From positions 22,366 to 62,510 of the forward strand of contig DMSQ01000010.1 in assembly GCA_003457135.1 (NCBI GenBank): DNA of 40,145 bases, given 5' to 3'. The notes beneath the pieces were generated by a model. It did not search any database. It had not been told where the DNA came from and saw nothing but the letters and a program-made list of their open reading frames with translations. This document shows, piece after piece, positions 14,185 through 22,806 of this stretch. Each line of letters opens with the position of its first letter. The stretch's first letter is position 1. The translations under genes were made by a program, and so were the position numbers. This DNA comes from Prolixibacteraceae bacterium (lineage in GTDB: Bacteria; Bacteroidota; Bacteroidia; Bacteroidales; Prolixibacteraceae).

Positions 14185-17100
14185 TTATCTCCTTTCCTGG
14201 TAAATCATTTTACCAACGCGGGTTTCCCCGTTCATCGTAAGCCGGTAGATGACCATCTGACTGCTGACCAGGTTAGGTACATATTCAAAATGGTATTGCT
14301 CGCCGCCGTTGATTGGCCCATCATACAAGGTTTCCAGTTTCGAACCTGCAATGTTGTAAATTTCAAGTCTCGCATGGGTGTCAGTCATATAGCTAAACTC
14401 GATATTGACCCGCTCAGTAAATGGGTTCGGATAGGTTTTGAGGGTTGGTTGAACAGTTACTACAGGAACTTCTGTGGCAATTTCGGCAGATTTGTTTGTA
14501 CCTGATATGGTTATGCTATATCCGCTCTTTACAACCAGATTACCACCTCCAAGTACCAATTCTGCCGTTGAAGTGCCTGTCCAATTGTTAGAGAATAGCA
14601 AAGTGCTGCCATCATACAAACTAATTGCAATTTGGTCGCTTGAGCCTGGTTCACCTTTATCAGTCATGTTTACCTGCATGACCAGACCACCTCCGAGACT
14701 TACAGGTGCCAAAGGATTGGTAATATCAGTCAAATTTGCTTTGGATACAAATACTGCTTTTTGTGCTGCAAGATTTGAAATATCTACACCTAATGAAGTC
14801 ATAGCATTCGACTTAATCTGGTAAGTCCGTACAACTCCACTTACAAGCCTCCTGAATATGAAATTCATATTCCCCTGCAAATTCTTTCCGGTTTTATTGT
14901 ACTTCACATTGAACCCGAAATTGGTCTTCAATCCAGGTGTACCGGCATAAGTTCCCGCTGTATTCGATGGGTTGATAATGTAACCACCACCGGTAATAAA
15001 GTCGCCAACTGGTTGATAAACATTAACAACTGCATCATCACCTTGATTATTCCTAATGTAATATCCAGTACTACCAACTTCAATACCTATTGTATATTGA
15101 CCCTCGGAAACATTTGCCCAGTTTAATGAAACTACGCCTGTTTTAATATCGGCAGAATTTACCAATGAAATTCCACTTAATACCCATCCACTTACATCGG
15201 TAAGGCCAGAGACCACAATTGGAACATTGTTATTTAGGAACCGAACTTTTGCCTTACTAATATTACCGAAATCAATATCTCCGGCAGCATCAGTAGTAGC
15301 AGAAACATCCTGTATAGTAGCCCTCAAAGTTACTATTGGTGCAGTCGTAGCAGTCGCACTAGGAGTAGCAACCATAGTTGTTCCGGTAAAGGTTACACGG
15401 GCATCTTCCTGGGTGATAGTTAATGGAGTAGTATTTGGTGATCCTACCGTATAGGTTGAAGTATTTGGAACATTTATTACTACGGATACTGTCTTAGCTC
15501 CCGGAGCCATCACATTTGAGCTTGGTATTTCAAACAAAGCTGCATTTAATGTGGCTTCAAGGCTTGTTCCATTTGCCACGAAATTAGCAGTACCCATTGT
15601 CTGGCTTCCACCATTTGTTACAGTAAATGTTGCGGATGTTGCTGCGTTACCACAAGTACTTACACCATTTGGAATCACAACTTTGAATTCGACTTTGTCG
15701 CTGTATTGCTGAGTAACTGGAGTAACAGTTAATACAGGTGTTACGGATAATGGATTTACCGTAACCGTAAACGACTTGCTTGATAAATTACCACATAAAT
15801 CAGTTGCCGTGTGTGTGACAGTAGTTGTTCCTATTGGGAATATTGAGCCACTTGCCGGACCAACTGTTCTGACTGGTGTAACTACGCCTGAACAATTATC
15901 CAAAGCAGATACTGCAGTGTAGTTCACTAAAGTGCCACATACCGATGGATTAAAGGTGACAGTGATATTTGCCGGAACCGTAATATCAGGTGCTTTTGTA
16001 TCTACGATAGTAACGTTGGCAGTTGTTGTCGAAGTGTTGTTACAAGCATCGGTCGCAGTGAAAGTCACCAAAGCCTTACCAGTTGCACCGCAGCCATCGC
16101 TGAGACCGGTGTAGTCATTGCTCCAGGTTACCGAACTGCAGGCGTCACCAGCAGTTGCACCGGCATTGGCAGCCAGCCATGTTGCGATTGCAGCAGTATT
16201 GCCAGCACCGTCACATTCAACCGTCAGGTTTGCTTTTGCTGTATTATCGATTACCGGATTAGTGGTGTCAACGATCGTAACCGTAGCAGTTGTAGTAGAG
16301 CTGTTGGCGCAAGCATCGGTAGCTGTAAAAATTACCGTTGCAGTACCAGTTGCACCGCAGCCATCGCTGAGACCGGTGTAGTCATTGCTCCAGGTTACCG
16401 AACTGCAGGCGTCACCAGCAGTTGCACCGGCATTGGCAGCCAACCATGTTGTGATAGCGGCAGTATTGCCAGCACCGTCACATTCAACGGTCAGGTTTGC
16501 TTTTGCTGTATTGTCGATTACCGGATTAGTGGTATCTTCGATCGTAATAACCTGTGTAAATGCACTAATAACTTCATTCCCTGCTGCATCAGTAACAACC
16601 CATGTATTTGTGTAGGTTCCAGCTTGCGGGCAACTACCAGCAACAAATGAACCAGCCGTTTTAACAGGTACTAATGTTCCGGGACAATTATCGGTAGCAG
16701 CTGGGACAAGTGCCTGTGCGTTTGCCAATGCAGTTGCATCGCTACATTCAACAGTCCGGTCAAGCGCTCCGGCAACAGTTGTCCATGTTGGCAGTGTTGT
16801 TTCTAACGTAATTGTTACACTTGGCTGAGGAGAAATTGTAGAACAGCCATTCAATGAAGTACTAATCAGAGTAACTGTTGTATTGGCTGTAATGGGGCCT
16901 ACTATAAAATCACCTCCAAGTAGGTTTGTGCCAGGTCCGTTTAAAGTTTTTGTATCAGTTAAAGTATTAACTCCGTCAAGGCTGTATGAGATGGTAACGC
17001 TGGCACCACCGGTGCCCGAGGCTCCAATACCTCCAAAAGCATTATAGCAGACAATCTGTGATGAAGGTTTAATTGTTGCAATTGGCAATGCATTTACTGT

Positions 17101-20100
17101 TACAGTTGCGCTACCTGTTTTATCTCCTGCATTTGCGATACAATTTTTATCACTTAAAGTAGCAATTGTGTATGTTGTATTTGCAGAAGGACTTACTGTA
17201 ACGTAAATTGGACTGGTTGTGCCACTGAATGAGCCATCGTTATTTATGGTTCCGCTCCAGGGACCTGTTCCGGTAACATCAATTCTTAATGTTGCATTGC
17301 TTCCGGCGCAGATGGATGTTGTTCCGCTGATTACACCGGTTGGACGAGGATTGTAAATGAGATCAACATCATCGGTTGATGCAATGCACGGATTGTTGCT
17401 GATTGTCCAACGCAACTTGTAAGTACCAGGTCCGTCAGCAGGTGTAAATGTTGCATTCCGGTTTGTGGTACTGCTGAACTGGCTCAATAACATGCTTGGT
17501 GCAGATACTATTGACCATGCTCCTGTTCCTATTAACGGAGCATTTGCTGCCAGAGTTGCAGCCGTTGAGAGACAAAGTGTTTGATCCGGACCTGCATTGG
17601 ATGCTGTTGGATTTTGATTGAATTTAATCACCACATCATCGGTGGATGCTGTACAAGGACTATTTGTAATTGTCCAACGTAATGTATAAGTAATTCCTGC
17701 CGTTCCGCTGAATGTTGATGTCGGACTGGCTGCATCACCAAATGAACCACCAGCACCTGATACAATACTCCAGGCTCCTGTTCCAACTGTTGGCGCATTT
17801 GCTGCAAGAGTTACTGTTGTTAAACCGCAGGTTGCTGCTCCTGTTTGATCGGGACCGGCAGTTGCTGTTGTAGGATTTATGTTAAACGTAATGTCAACTA
17901 CATCAGTGGATTCCGTACATGGACTGTTTGAAATAGTCCACTTTAAGGTATAAGTTGTACCTGCTGTTCCGGTGAATGTTGATGTTGGACTGGCGGTATT
18001 TCCAAATGAACCACCAGCACCCGATACTATGCTCCATGCACCTGTACCAACGGTTGGTGTATTGGCAGCAAGAGTTACTGTTGTTAAGCCGCAGGTAGTT
18101 AAACCTGTCTGGTCAGAACCGGCATTTGCTGTTGTTGGATTTTGATTAAATTTAATCACCACATCATCGGTTGAAGCTGTACAAGGTGCATTCGAAATTG
18201 TCCAGCGTAAAGTATAAGTTGTACCTGCAGTTCCACTGAAGGTAGAAGTGGGACTGGATGCAGTTCCGAACGAACCACCTGCACCCGATACAACGCTCCA
18301 GCTTCCTGTTCCTATTGAAGGAGTATTGGCAGCCAATGTTACCTGCGTTGTTCCGCAGGTTGCTGCTCCCGTTTGATCGGGACCGGCATCAGCAACGGTT
18401 GGATTTTGATTGAATTTAATCACCACATCATCGGTTGATGCTGTACAAGGACTATTGGTAATTGTCCAACGTAAAGTATAACTTACCCCAGCCGTTCCGC
18501 TGAATGTAGAAGTCGGACTGGATGCATCACCAAATGAACCATCAGCGCCAGAAACTATGCTCCAGGCTCCTGTACCAACTGTGGGTGTATTGGCAGCAAG
18601 TGTTACCTGAGTTATACCGCAGGTTGCTGCTCCTGTTTGATCAGTACCGGCATTTGCAGCGGTTGGATTTCTGTTAAACGTAATGTCAACTAAATCAGTG
18701 GATTCCGTACATGGACTGTTTGAAATAGTCCACTTTAAGGTATAAGTTGTACCTGCTGTTCCACTGAATGTTGAAGTTGGGCTGGCGACATTTCCAAATG
18801 AGCCACCTGCTCCTGTTACAATGCTCCATGCTCCTGTTCCAACGGTTGGTGTGTTGGCAGCAAGAGTTACTGTAGTTAAACCGCAGGTAGTTAAACCTGT
18901 CTGGTCAGAACCGGCATTTGCGACAGTCGGTGGTGCTTTTACAGTGATTAAAACATCATCAGTTGAAGCAGTACACGGTGCATTGCTGATTGTCCAACGC
19001 AATGTATAAACACCTGCTCCGCCAGCCGGGGTAAATGTTGCGGCAGGGTTAGTTGTGCTGCTGAATTGAGAGGCCGATAAACTTGGACCACTGACCACTG
19101 ACCATGCGCCAGTTCCGATAGAAGGCGTATTTGCTGCCAATGTTGCACTCCCTGTTGTTGTGCAGATGATTTGATCCCCATCTGCATTTGCTGTAATAGG
19201 ATTTTGATTAAATTTTATAATAACATCATCGGTAGAAATGCATGGACCATTTGTTATAGTCCATCTTAATGTATATTCACTGCCTGCTACACCAGTGAAG
19301 TCTGAAGTACGGCTTGATGCATTGCTGAATGAACCACCTGTACCAGAAACTACACTCCACTGCCCTGTTCCTTTAGTAGGATTATTTGCAGAAAGTGCTA
19401 CAGTAGTTAATCCACAGGTGGATGCTCCTGTCTGATCTGAACCGGCATTAGCTATTGTCGGATTTTCGTTGAAAGTAATTACCACATCGTCTGTTGATGC
19501 TGTACATGGGCTGTTCGATATCGTCCATCGCAATGTATAAGTATTTCCTGCTGAACCACTGAAAGTGGATGAAGGACTCGATGCGTCACTGAAAGAACCA
19601 CCTGATCCTGATATCTTGCTCCAGCTTCCTGTTCCAATTGTAGGAGTATTGGCGGTCAATGTTACTGTTGTTAATCCGCAGGTTGCCGCATCAGTTTGAT
19701 CGGGACCGGCATCAGCCACGGTTGGATTTTGATTGAATTTAACCACCACATCATCGGTTGACGCTGTACAAGGACTATTTGTTATTGTCCAGCGTAAAGT
19801 ATAAGTAGTTCCTGCCGTTCCGCTAAATGTTGACGTCGGACTGGATGCATCAACAAATGAGCCACCAGCACCCGATACAATACTCCATGCTCCTGTACCA
19901 ACTGTTGGCGTGTTGGCAGCAAGTGTTACTTGTGTTAATCCACAAGTTGCTGCTCCTGTTTGATCAGGTCCGGCAGCTGCTGTTGTAGGATTTTTGTTAA
20001 ACGTAATGTCAACTAAATCAGTAAATTCCGTACATGGACTGTTTGAAATAGTCCACTTTAAGGTATAAGTTGCACCTGCTGTTCCGGTAAATGTCGAGGT

Positions 20101-21774
20101 CGGACTGGCGGCATTTCCAAATGAGCCACCGGCACCCGATACAATACTCCATGCCCCTGTACCCACTGAAGGTGCATTAGCTGCAAGTGTTACCTGTGTT
20201 AATCCGCAAGTTGTTGCTTCTGTTTGGTCGGGGCCGGCATTTGCTGTTGTTGGATTACCTTTGAAAGAAATAACTACATCATCGGTTGATGCTGTACACG
20301 GTGCATTGGTTATTGTCCAACGCAATGTATAAACACCTGCACCACCAGCCGGGGTAAAGGTTGCGGCCTGGTTGGTTGTGCTGTTGAATTGAGTTGCCAA
20401 TAAACTTGGACCACTAACAACTGACCATACTCCTGCTCCAACGTAAGGTGTATTGGCTGCTAATGTTGCAGAAACATCGGCAATACAAATTGTTTGATCA
20501 GGACCAGCATTGGATGTTGTTGGCGATGCATTTCTTGTAATCACCACTTCATCTGATGATGCTGTACATGGTGAATTGGAAATTGTCCAGCGGAAAGTAT
20601 TTGCACCAACTCCTAAACCTGTAACTCCTGATGTTGGACTACCCGGTGTGGTAATTGTTCCGGTACCACTTACCAATGTCCATGTTCCGGTACCAGTTGT
20701 TGCAGTATTTCCGGCAAGTGTTGCTGTTGCTGCACAAACTGTTTGATCCGGGCCGGCATTTGCTATGGTAGGTACAGCATTAAAAGTAATTGCCACGTTA
20801 TCGGCTGATGCCGTACATGGTGCATTGCTGATTGTCCATGTTAAGGTATAAACACCTGCTCCGCCAGCCGGGGTAAATGTTGCGGCCGGGTTGGTTGTGC
20901 TGCTGAATTGAGCCAAAGATGAACTTGGACCACTAACTACTGACCATATACCTGCTCCAACGGAAGGTGTGTTTGCTGCCAATATTGCTGAAACATCAGC
21001 AATACAAATTGTTTGATCAGTTCCTGCATTAGCAGTTGTTGGTGGTGCATTTACAATTACTGCTTGTGTTCCACTAGTAATGCTTCCTGCAGGAGCGCAA
21101 TTGGTCCCGGCATTCCATGAAACAACCACATAGTAATTTAGGGTTCCTGATACTGTCGTAGGTGGGGTGTAGGATGAAGTAGTAGTTCCAGCATTTGTAT
21201 TAATTGTTGAAACTGCGGTTCCGCTTGAAGTATTAAACCATTTAATTGTGATAGGAATATTTACACTAGAGCCTGCTGTTCCACAATTTGTCGTAGTCCA
21301 GCTTACACTAAGATTTGTTGGCGTAGCCCCTTGGCAATATGTTGAACCTCCTGTAAAAGTTGAGAAAGCAGACGGATATGTGTCTTTTGTTGCTGCATCT
21401 GTAAAATAAGTTGTTGCCGTTAGCCCGGTGGTCATACCAAGGGCAGTCAGGTCGAAGGAGGTTCCAAGTTCCATGGTATCCACATACCATTCGTAGTAAA
21501 TATAACCCTCGGCATTGGGCTGAACCAGCCATGATTCGTGGGCGTGAAGCGGATCTGGTAAAGGATCAAGGTGTGTCAATGTGAGTTGTACATTGGCATC
21601 GTCTTGCCAGCCCGAACCGGTAATAATTACCCATTCGCCTGGGTAGTAGTCGTCTTTATCAGTGGTAACATTTACCGTTTGCGCCATCCCAATCGTGCTC
21701 ATTGCCGTAAACAGCAAAAAGAGCAAAGGGAGTAATAACACGTTTTTTAATCGAAGTAAAAATTTTGTTTTCAT
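14185..21774 (-). CDS. Giant T9SS-sorted repeat adhesin-like surface protein
   Basis: A 2529-residue exported protein. It starts with a Sec signal peptide (residues ~1-32, ending GMAQ). A head domain at ~33-130 contains TDKDDYYPGEWVIITGSGW. Residues ~242-1475 hold 14 tandem Ig/PKD-like repeats of about 88 residues, each with NAGPDQT, GTGAWSIVSG, YTLRWTI and a SPCTASTDDV end. Two further Ig-like segments follow. Next come HYR-like units around 1745-2020, two of them nearly identical (TAKANLTVECDGAGNT). After a GGGYI-containing domain, the type A sorting domain (YPNPFTERVNIEF ... VGKMIYQERR) fills residues ~2440-2529. Such proteins are exported by T9SS and displayed or released at the surface. 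Adhesion or gliding is inferred; no catalytic motif is visible. Truncated copies of its 3' end litter the region downstream. Confidence 0.9.
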   Translation of the reverse strand: MKTKFLLRLKNVLLLPLLFLLFTAMSTIGMAQTVNVTTDKDDYYPGEWVIITGSGWQDDANVQLTLTHLDPLPDPLHAHESWLVQPNAEGYIYYEWYVDTMELGTSFDLTALGMTTGLTATTYFTDAATKDTYPSAFSTFTGGSTYCQGATPTNLSVSWTTTNCGTAGSSVNIPITIKWFNTSSGTAVSTINTNAGTTTSSYTPPTTVSGTLNYYVVVSWNAGTNCAPAGSITSGTQAVIVNAPPTTANAGTDQTICIADVSAILAANTPSVGAGIWSVVSGPSSSLAQFSSTTNPAATFTPAGGAGVYTLTWTISNAPCTASADNVAITFNAVPTIANAGPDQTVCAATATLAGNTATTGTGTWTLVSGTGTITTPGSPTSGVTGLGVGANTFRWTISNSPCTASSDEVVITRNASPTTSNAGPDQTICIADVSATLAANTPYVGAGVWSVVSGPSLLATQFNSTTNQAATFTPAGGAGVYTLRWTITNAPCTASTDDVVISFKGNPTTANAGPDQTEATTCGLTQVTLAANAPSVGTGAWSIVSGAGGSFGNAASPTSTFTGTAGATYTLKWTISNSPCTEFTDLVDITFNKNPTTAAAGPDQTGAATCGLTQVTLAANTPTVGTGAWSIVSGAGGSFVDASSPTSTFSGTAGTTYTLRWTITNSPCTASTDDVVVKFNQNPTVADAGPDQTDAATCGLTTVTLTANTPTIGTGSWSKISGSGGSFSDASSPSSTFSGSAGNTYTLRWTISNSPCTASTDDVVITFNENPTIANAGSDQTGASTCGLTTVALSANNPTKGTGQWSVVSGTGGSFSNASSRTSDFTGVAGSEYTLRWTITNGPCISTDDVIIKFNQNPITANADGDQIICTTTGSATLAANTPSIGTGAWSVVSGPSLSASQFSSTTNPAATFTPAGGAGVYTLRWTISNAPCTASTDDVLITVKAPPTVANAGSDQTGLTTCGLTTVTLAANTPTVGTGAWSIVTGAGGSFGNVASPTSTFSGTAGTTYTLKWTISNSPCTESTDLVDITFNRNPTAANAGTDQTGAATCGITQVTLAANTPTVGTGAWSIVSGADGSFGDASSPTSTFSGTAGVSYTLRWTITNSPCTASTDDVVIKFNQNPTVADAGPDQTGAATCGTTQVTLAANTPSIGTGSWSVVSGAGGSFGTASSPTSTFSGTAGTTYTLRWTISNAPCTASTDDVVIKFNQNPTTANAGSDQTGLTTCGLTTVTLAANTPTVGTGAWSIVSGAGGSFGNTASPTSTFTGTAGTTYTLKWTISNSPCTESTDVVDITFNINPTTATAGPDQTGAATCGLTTVTLAANAPTVGTGAWSIVSGAGGSFGDAASPTSTFSGTAGITYTLRWTITNSPCTASTDDVVIKFNQNPTASNAGPDQTLCLSTAATLAANAPLIGTGAWSIVSAPSMLLSQFSSTTNRNATFTPADGPGTYKLRWTISNNPCIASTDDVDLIYNPRPTGVISGTTSICAGSNATLRIDVTGTGPWSGTINNDGSFSGTTSPIYVTVSPSANTTYTIATLSDKNCIANAGDKTGSATVTVNALPIATIKPSSQIVCYNAFGGIGASGTGGASVTISYSLDGVNTLTDTKTLNGPGTNLLGGDFIVGPITANTTVTLISTSLNGCSTISPQPSVTITLETTLPTWTTVAGALDRTVECSDATALANAQALVPAATDNCPGTLVPVKTAGSFVAGSCPQAGTYTNTWVVTDAAGNEVISAFTQVITIEDTTNPVIDNTAKANLTVECDGAGNTAAITTWLAANAGATAGDACSSVTWSNDYTGLSDGCGATGTATVIFTATDACANSSTTTATVTIVDTTNPVIDNTAKANLTVECDGAGNTAAIATWLAANAGATAGDACSSVTWSNDYTGLSDGCGATGKALVTFTATDACNNTSTTTANVTIVDTKAPDITVPANITVTFNPSVCGTLVNYTAVSALDNCSGVVTPVRTVGPASGSIFPIGTTTVTHTATDLCGNLSSKSFTVTVNPLSVTPVLTVTPVTQQYSDKVEFKVVIPNGVSTCGNAATSATFTVTNGGSQTMGTANFVANGTSLEATLNAALFEIPSSNVMAPGAKTVSVVINVPNTSTYTVGSPNTTPLTITQEDARVTFTGTTMVATPSATATTAPIVTLRATIQDVSATTDAAGDIDFGNISKAKVRFLNNNVPIVVSGLTDVSGWVLSGISLVNSADIKTGVVSLNWANVSEGQYTIGIEVGSTGYYIRNNQGDDAVVNVYQPVGDFITGGGYIINPSNTAGTYAGTPGLKTNFGFNVKYNKTGKNLQGNMNFIFRRLVSGVVRTYQIKSNAMTSLGVDISNLAAQKAVFVSKANLTDITNPLAPVSLGGGLVMQVNMTDKGEPGSSDQIAISLYDGSTLLFSNNWTGTSTAELVLGGGNLVVKSGYSITISGTNKSAEIATEVPVVTVQPTLKTYPNPFTERVNIEFSYMTDTHARLEIYNIAGSKLETLYDGPINGGEQYHFEYVPNLVSSQMVIYRLTMNGETRVGKMIYQERR
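16007..16540 (-). repeat. 267-bp tandem duplication within the adhesin gene
   Basis: Two in-frame copies of an 89-codon HYR-like unit, at about 16007-16273 and 16274-16540. From 16081 the copies differ at only a few bases over ~180 bp, which points to recent duplication or conversion. Confidence 0.85.
17350..21050 (-). repeat. Fourteen ~264-bp coding repeats
   Basis: The DNA that encodes the 14 Ig/PKD-like units of the adhesin. Units 4, 9 and 12 resemble each other most, as do 5, 10 and 13, and 3 with 8. The array therefore grew by copying blocks of several units, not single units. Confidence 0.85.
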
Positions 21775-22495
21775 AAATGGTGGATTTAAAAGTTATTGTT
21801 TTTTTAATGTTTCTATTGTTGGGATTGTTTCTGTTGTTGTCATTGTTTTAATGGTTGTCGTTGTTGTCGTTGTTGTAATGCCTGCCCGCCTTTGGAGGGC
21901 CTGCACGCTGTGGCGGGGTTGTCATCCTTACCAACCCGGTTTTTCAACAGGGTTTGGTTGTATTTGGGTTTCCCCGGGGGCGCTTATTCAGAAAAAATCA
22001 GGATTTTTGGGTCTTTTGTTGTTTTGCATCATTCATCTTCTCCTGCTTGCCTTCTGTTTATTGGTTTTTTATTTGTATGGGTATTAAAAAATCAATGTGC
22101 GAACAGTTTTGTTGTCTGTGATTTAGGAACTATTCGCGATTAAAGTTATGAACATCGAAACAATAAATTGACATCACAGTTGAAGAAAAATTAAACCAAT
22201 TACCAAACTGGCATTCTGGATGATCAAAGTGGTAGTCTGGCCGATTTAACTGTTTTTTCAGGAGAGGTGTAATTAGAACTAATTTAGAAATATTCTTATC
22301 TGGTAAATCAAAGATTTTGCTTATCAGTGAAGGGCTATATTAATTCTATCCTCAGGGTGATGGATATGGGAAGAAAACACAAATTAGAATTTCAGGAGTT
22401 TCATACAAAACAATCCAAAAACCTGAGTAAACGCATTGAGCAAAATAAAACTTAGTGAAACTTACAAACTGTTTAAATTTAAATTTTTGAGGCCA
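21775..22495. other. Gene-free stretch upstream of the adhesin gene
   Basis: From 21795 to 21880 the minus strand is an A/C-rich leader built of CAA, ACAACG and similar words, directly upstream of the adhesin start; it should be unstructured in RNA. Around 21930-21965 a CCAACCCGG...AGGGTTT segment weakly resembles the end of the sorting-domain sequence. I found no convincing gene, promoter box or RNA in the rest. Confidence 0.4.
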
Positions 22496-22611
22496 CTCCG
22501 AAAAGTCATCCGATGAATGTTTTTGCAAAAGACTTAAAAAATATCAGTCTGCTAATCAGTTAATTAGGAATTCATCGGATGACTAAATTACTGTTTTTTT
22601 ACTTTTCGGAG
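22496..22611. mobile_element. MITE-like element with nested inverted repeats
   Basis: A 116-bp block has terminal inverted repeats CTCCGAAAAGT and ACTTTTCGGAG. Inside is a second pair, CATCCGATGAAT (22507-22518) and ATTCATCGGATG (22570-22581). The interior is A/T-rich and noncoding. No clear target duplication is seen. From 22612 to 22806 I see nothing notable. Confidence 0.5.
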
Positions 22612-22806
22612 TTCGCTCAATTTTTGGTTCTGCCAGGAACCGAATGTTGGTATATTGATCTTGGTTTAACTTACTATTGACATTGATGCCCCTATGGGCA
22701 AGATTTTGAGAAATCCTACTTATTCACTACGACTGAAAACTGATCACTCTTTCCTCTTTCCTCTTTTCTAATGACGAATGACTATTGACCTTTTCCTGCT
22801 TTTTAT

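Noticed and set aside
14290..20746. Several rightward open frames inside the giant adhesin gene
   Set aside because: They are antisense to the repeats, their similarity to each other mirrors the coding repeats, and none has recognisable motifs.
21662..22143. Two overlapping rightward frames of 141 and 83 codons with hydrophobic ends
   Set aside because: They are made of low-complexity GTTGTT sequence and overlap the adhesin start antisense; no family features or promoter.
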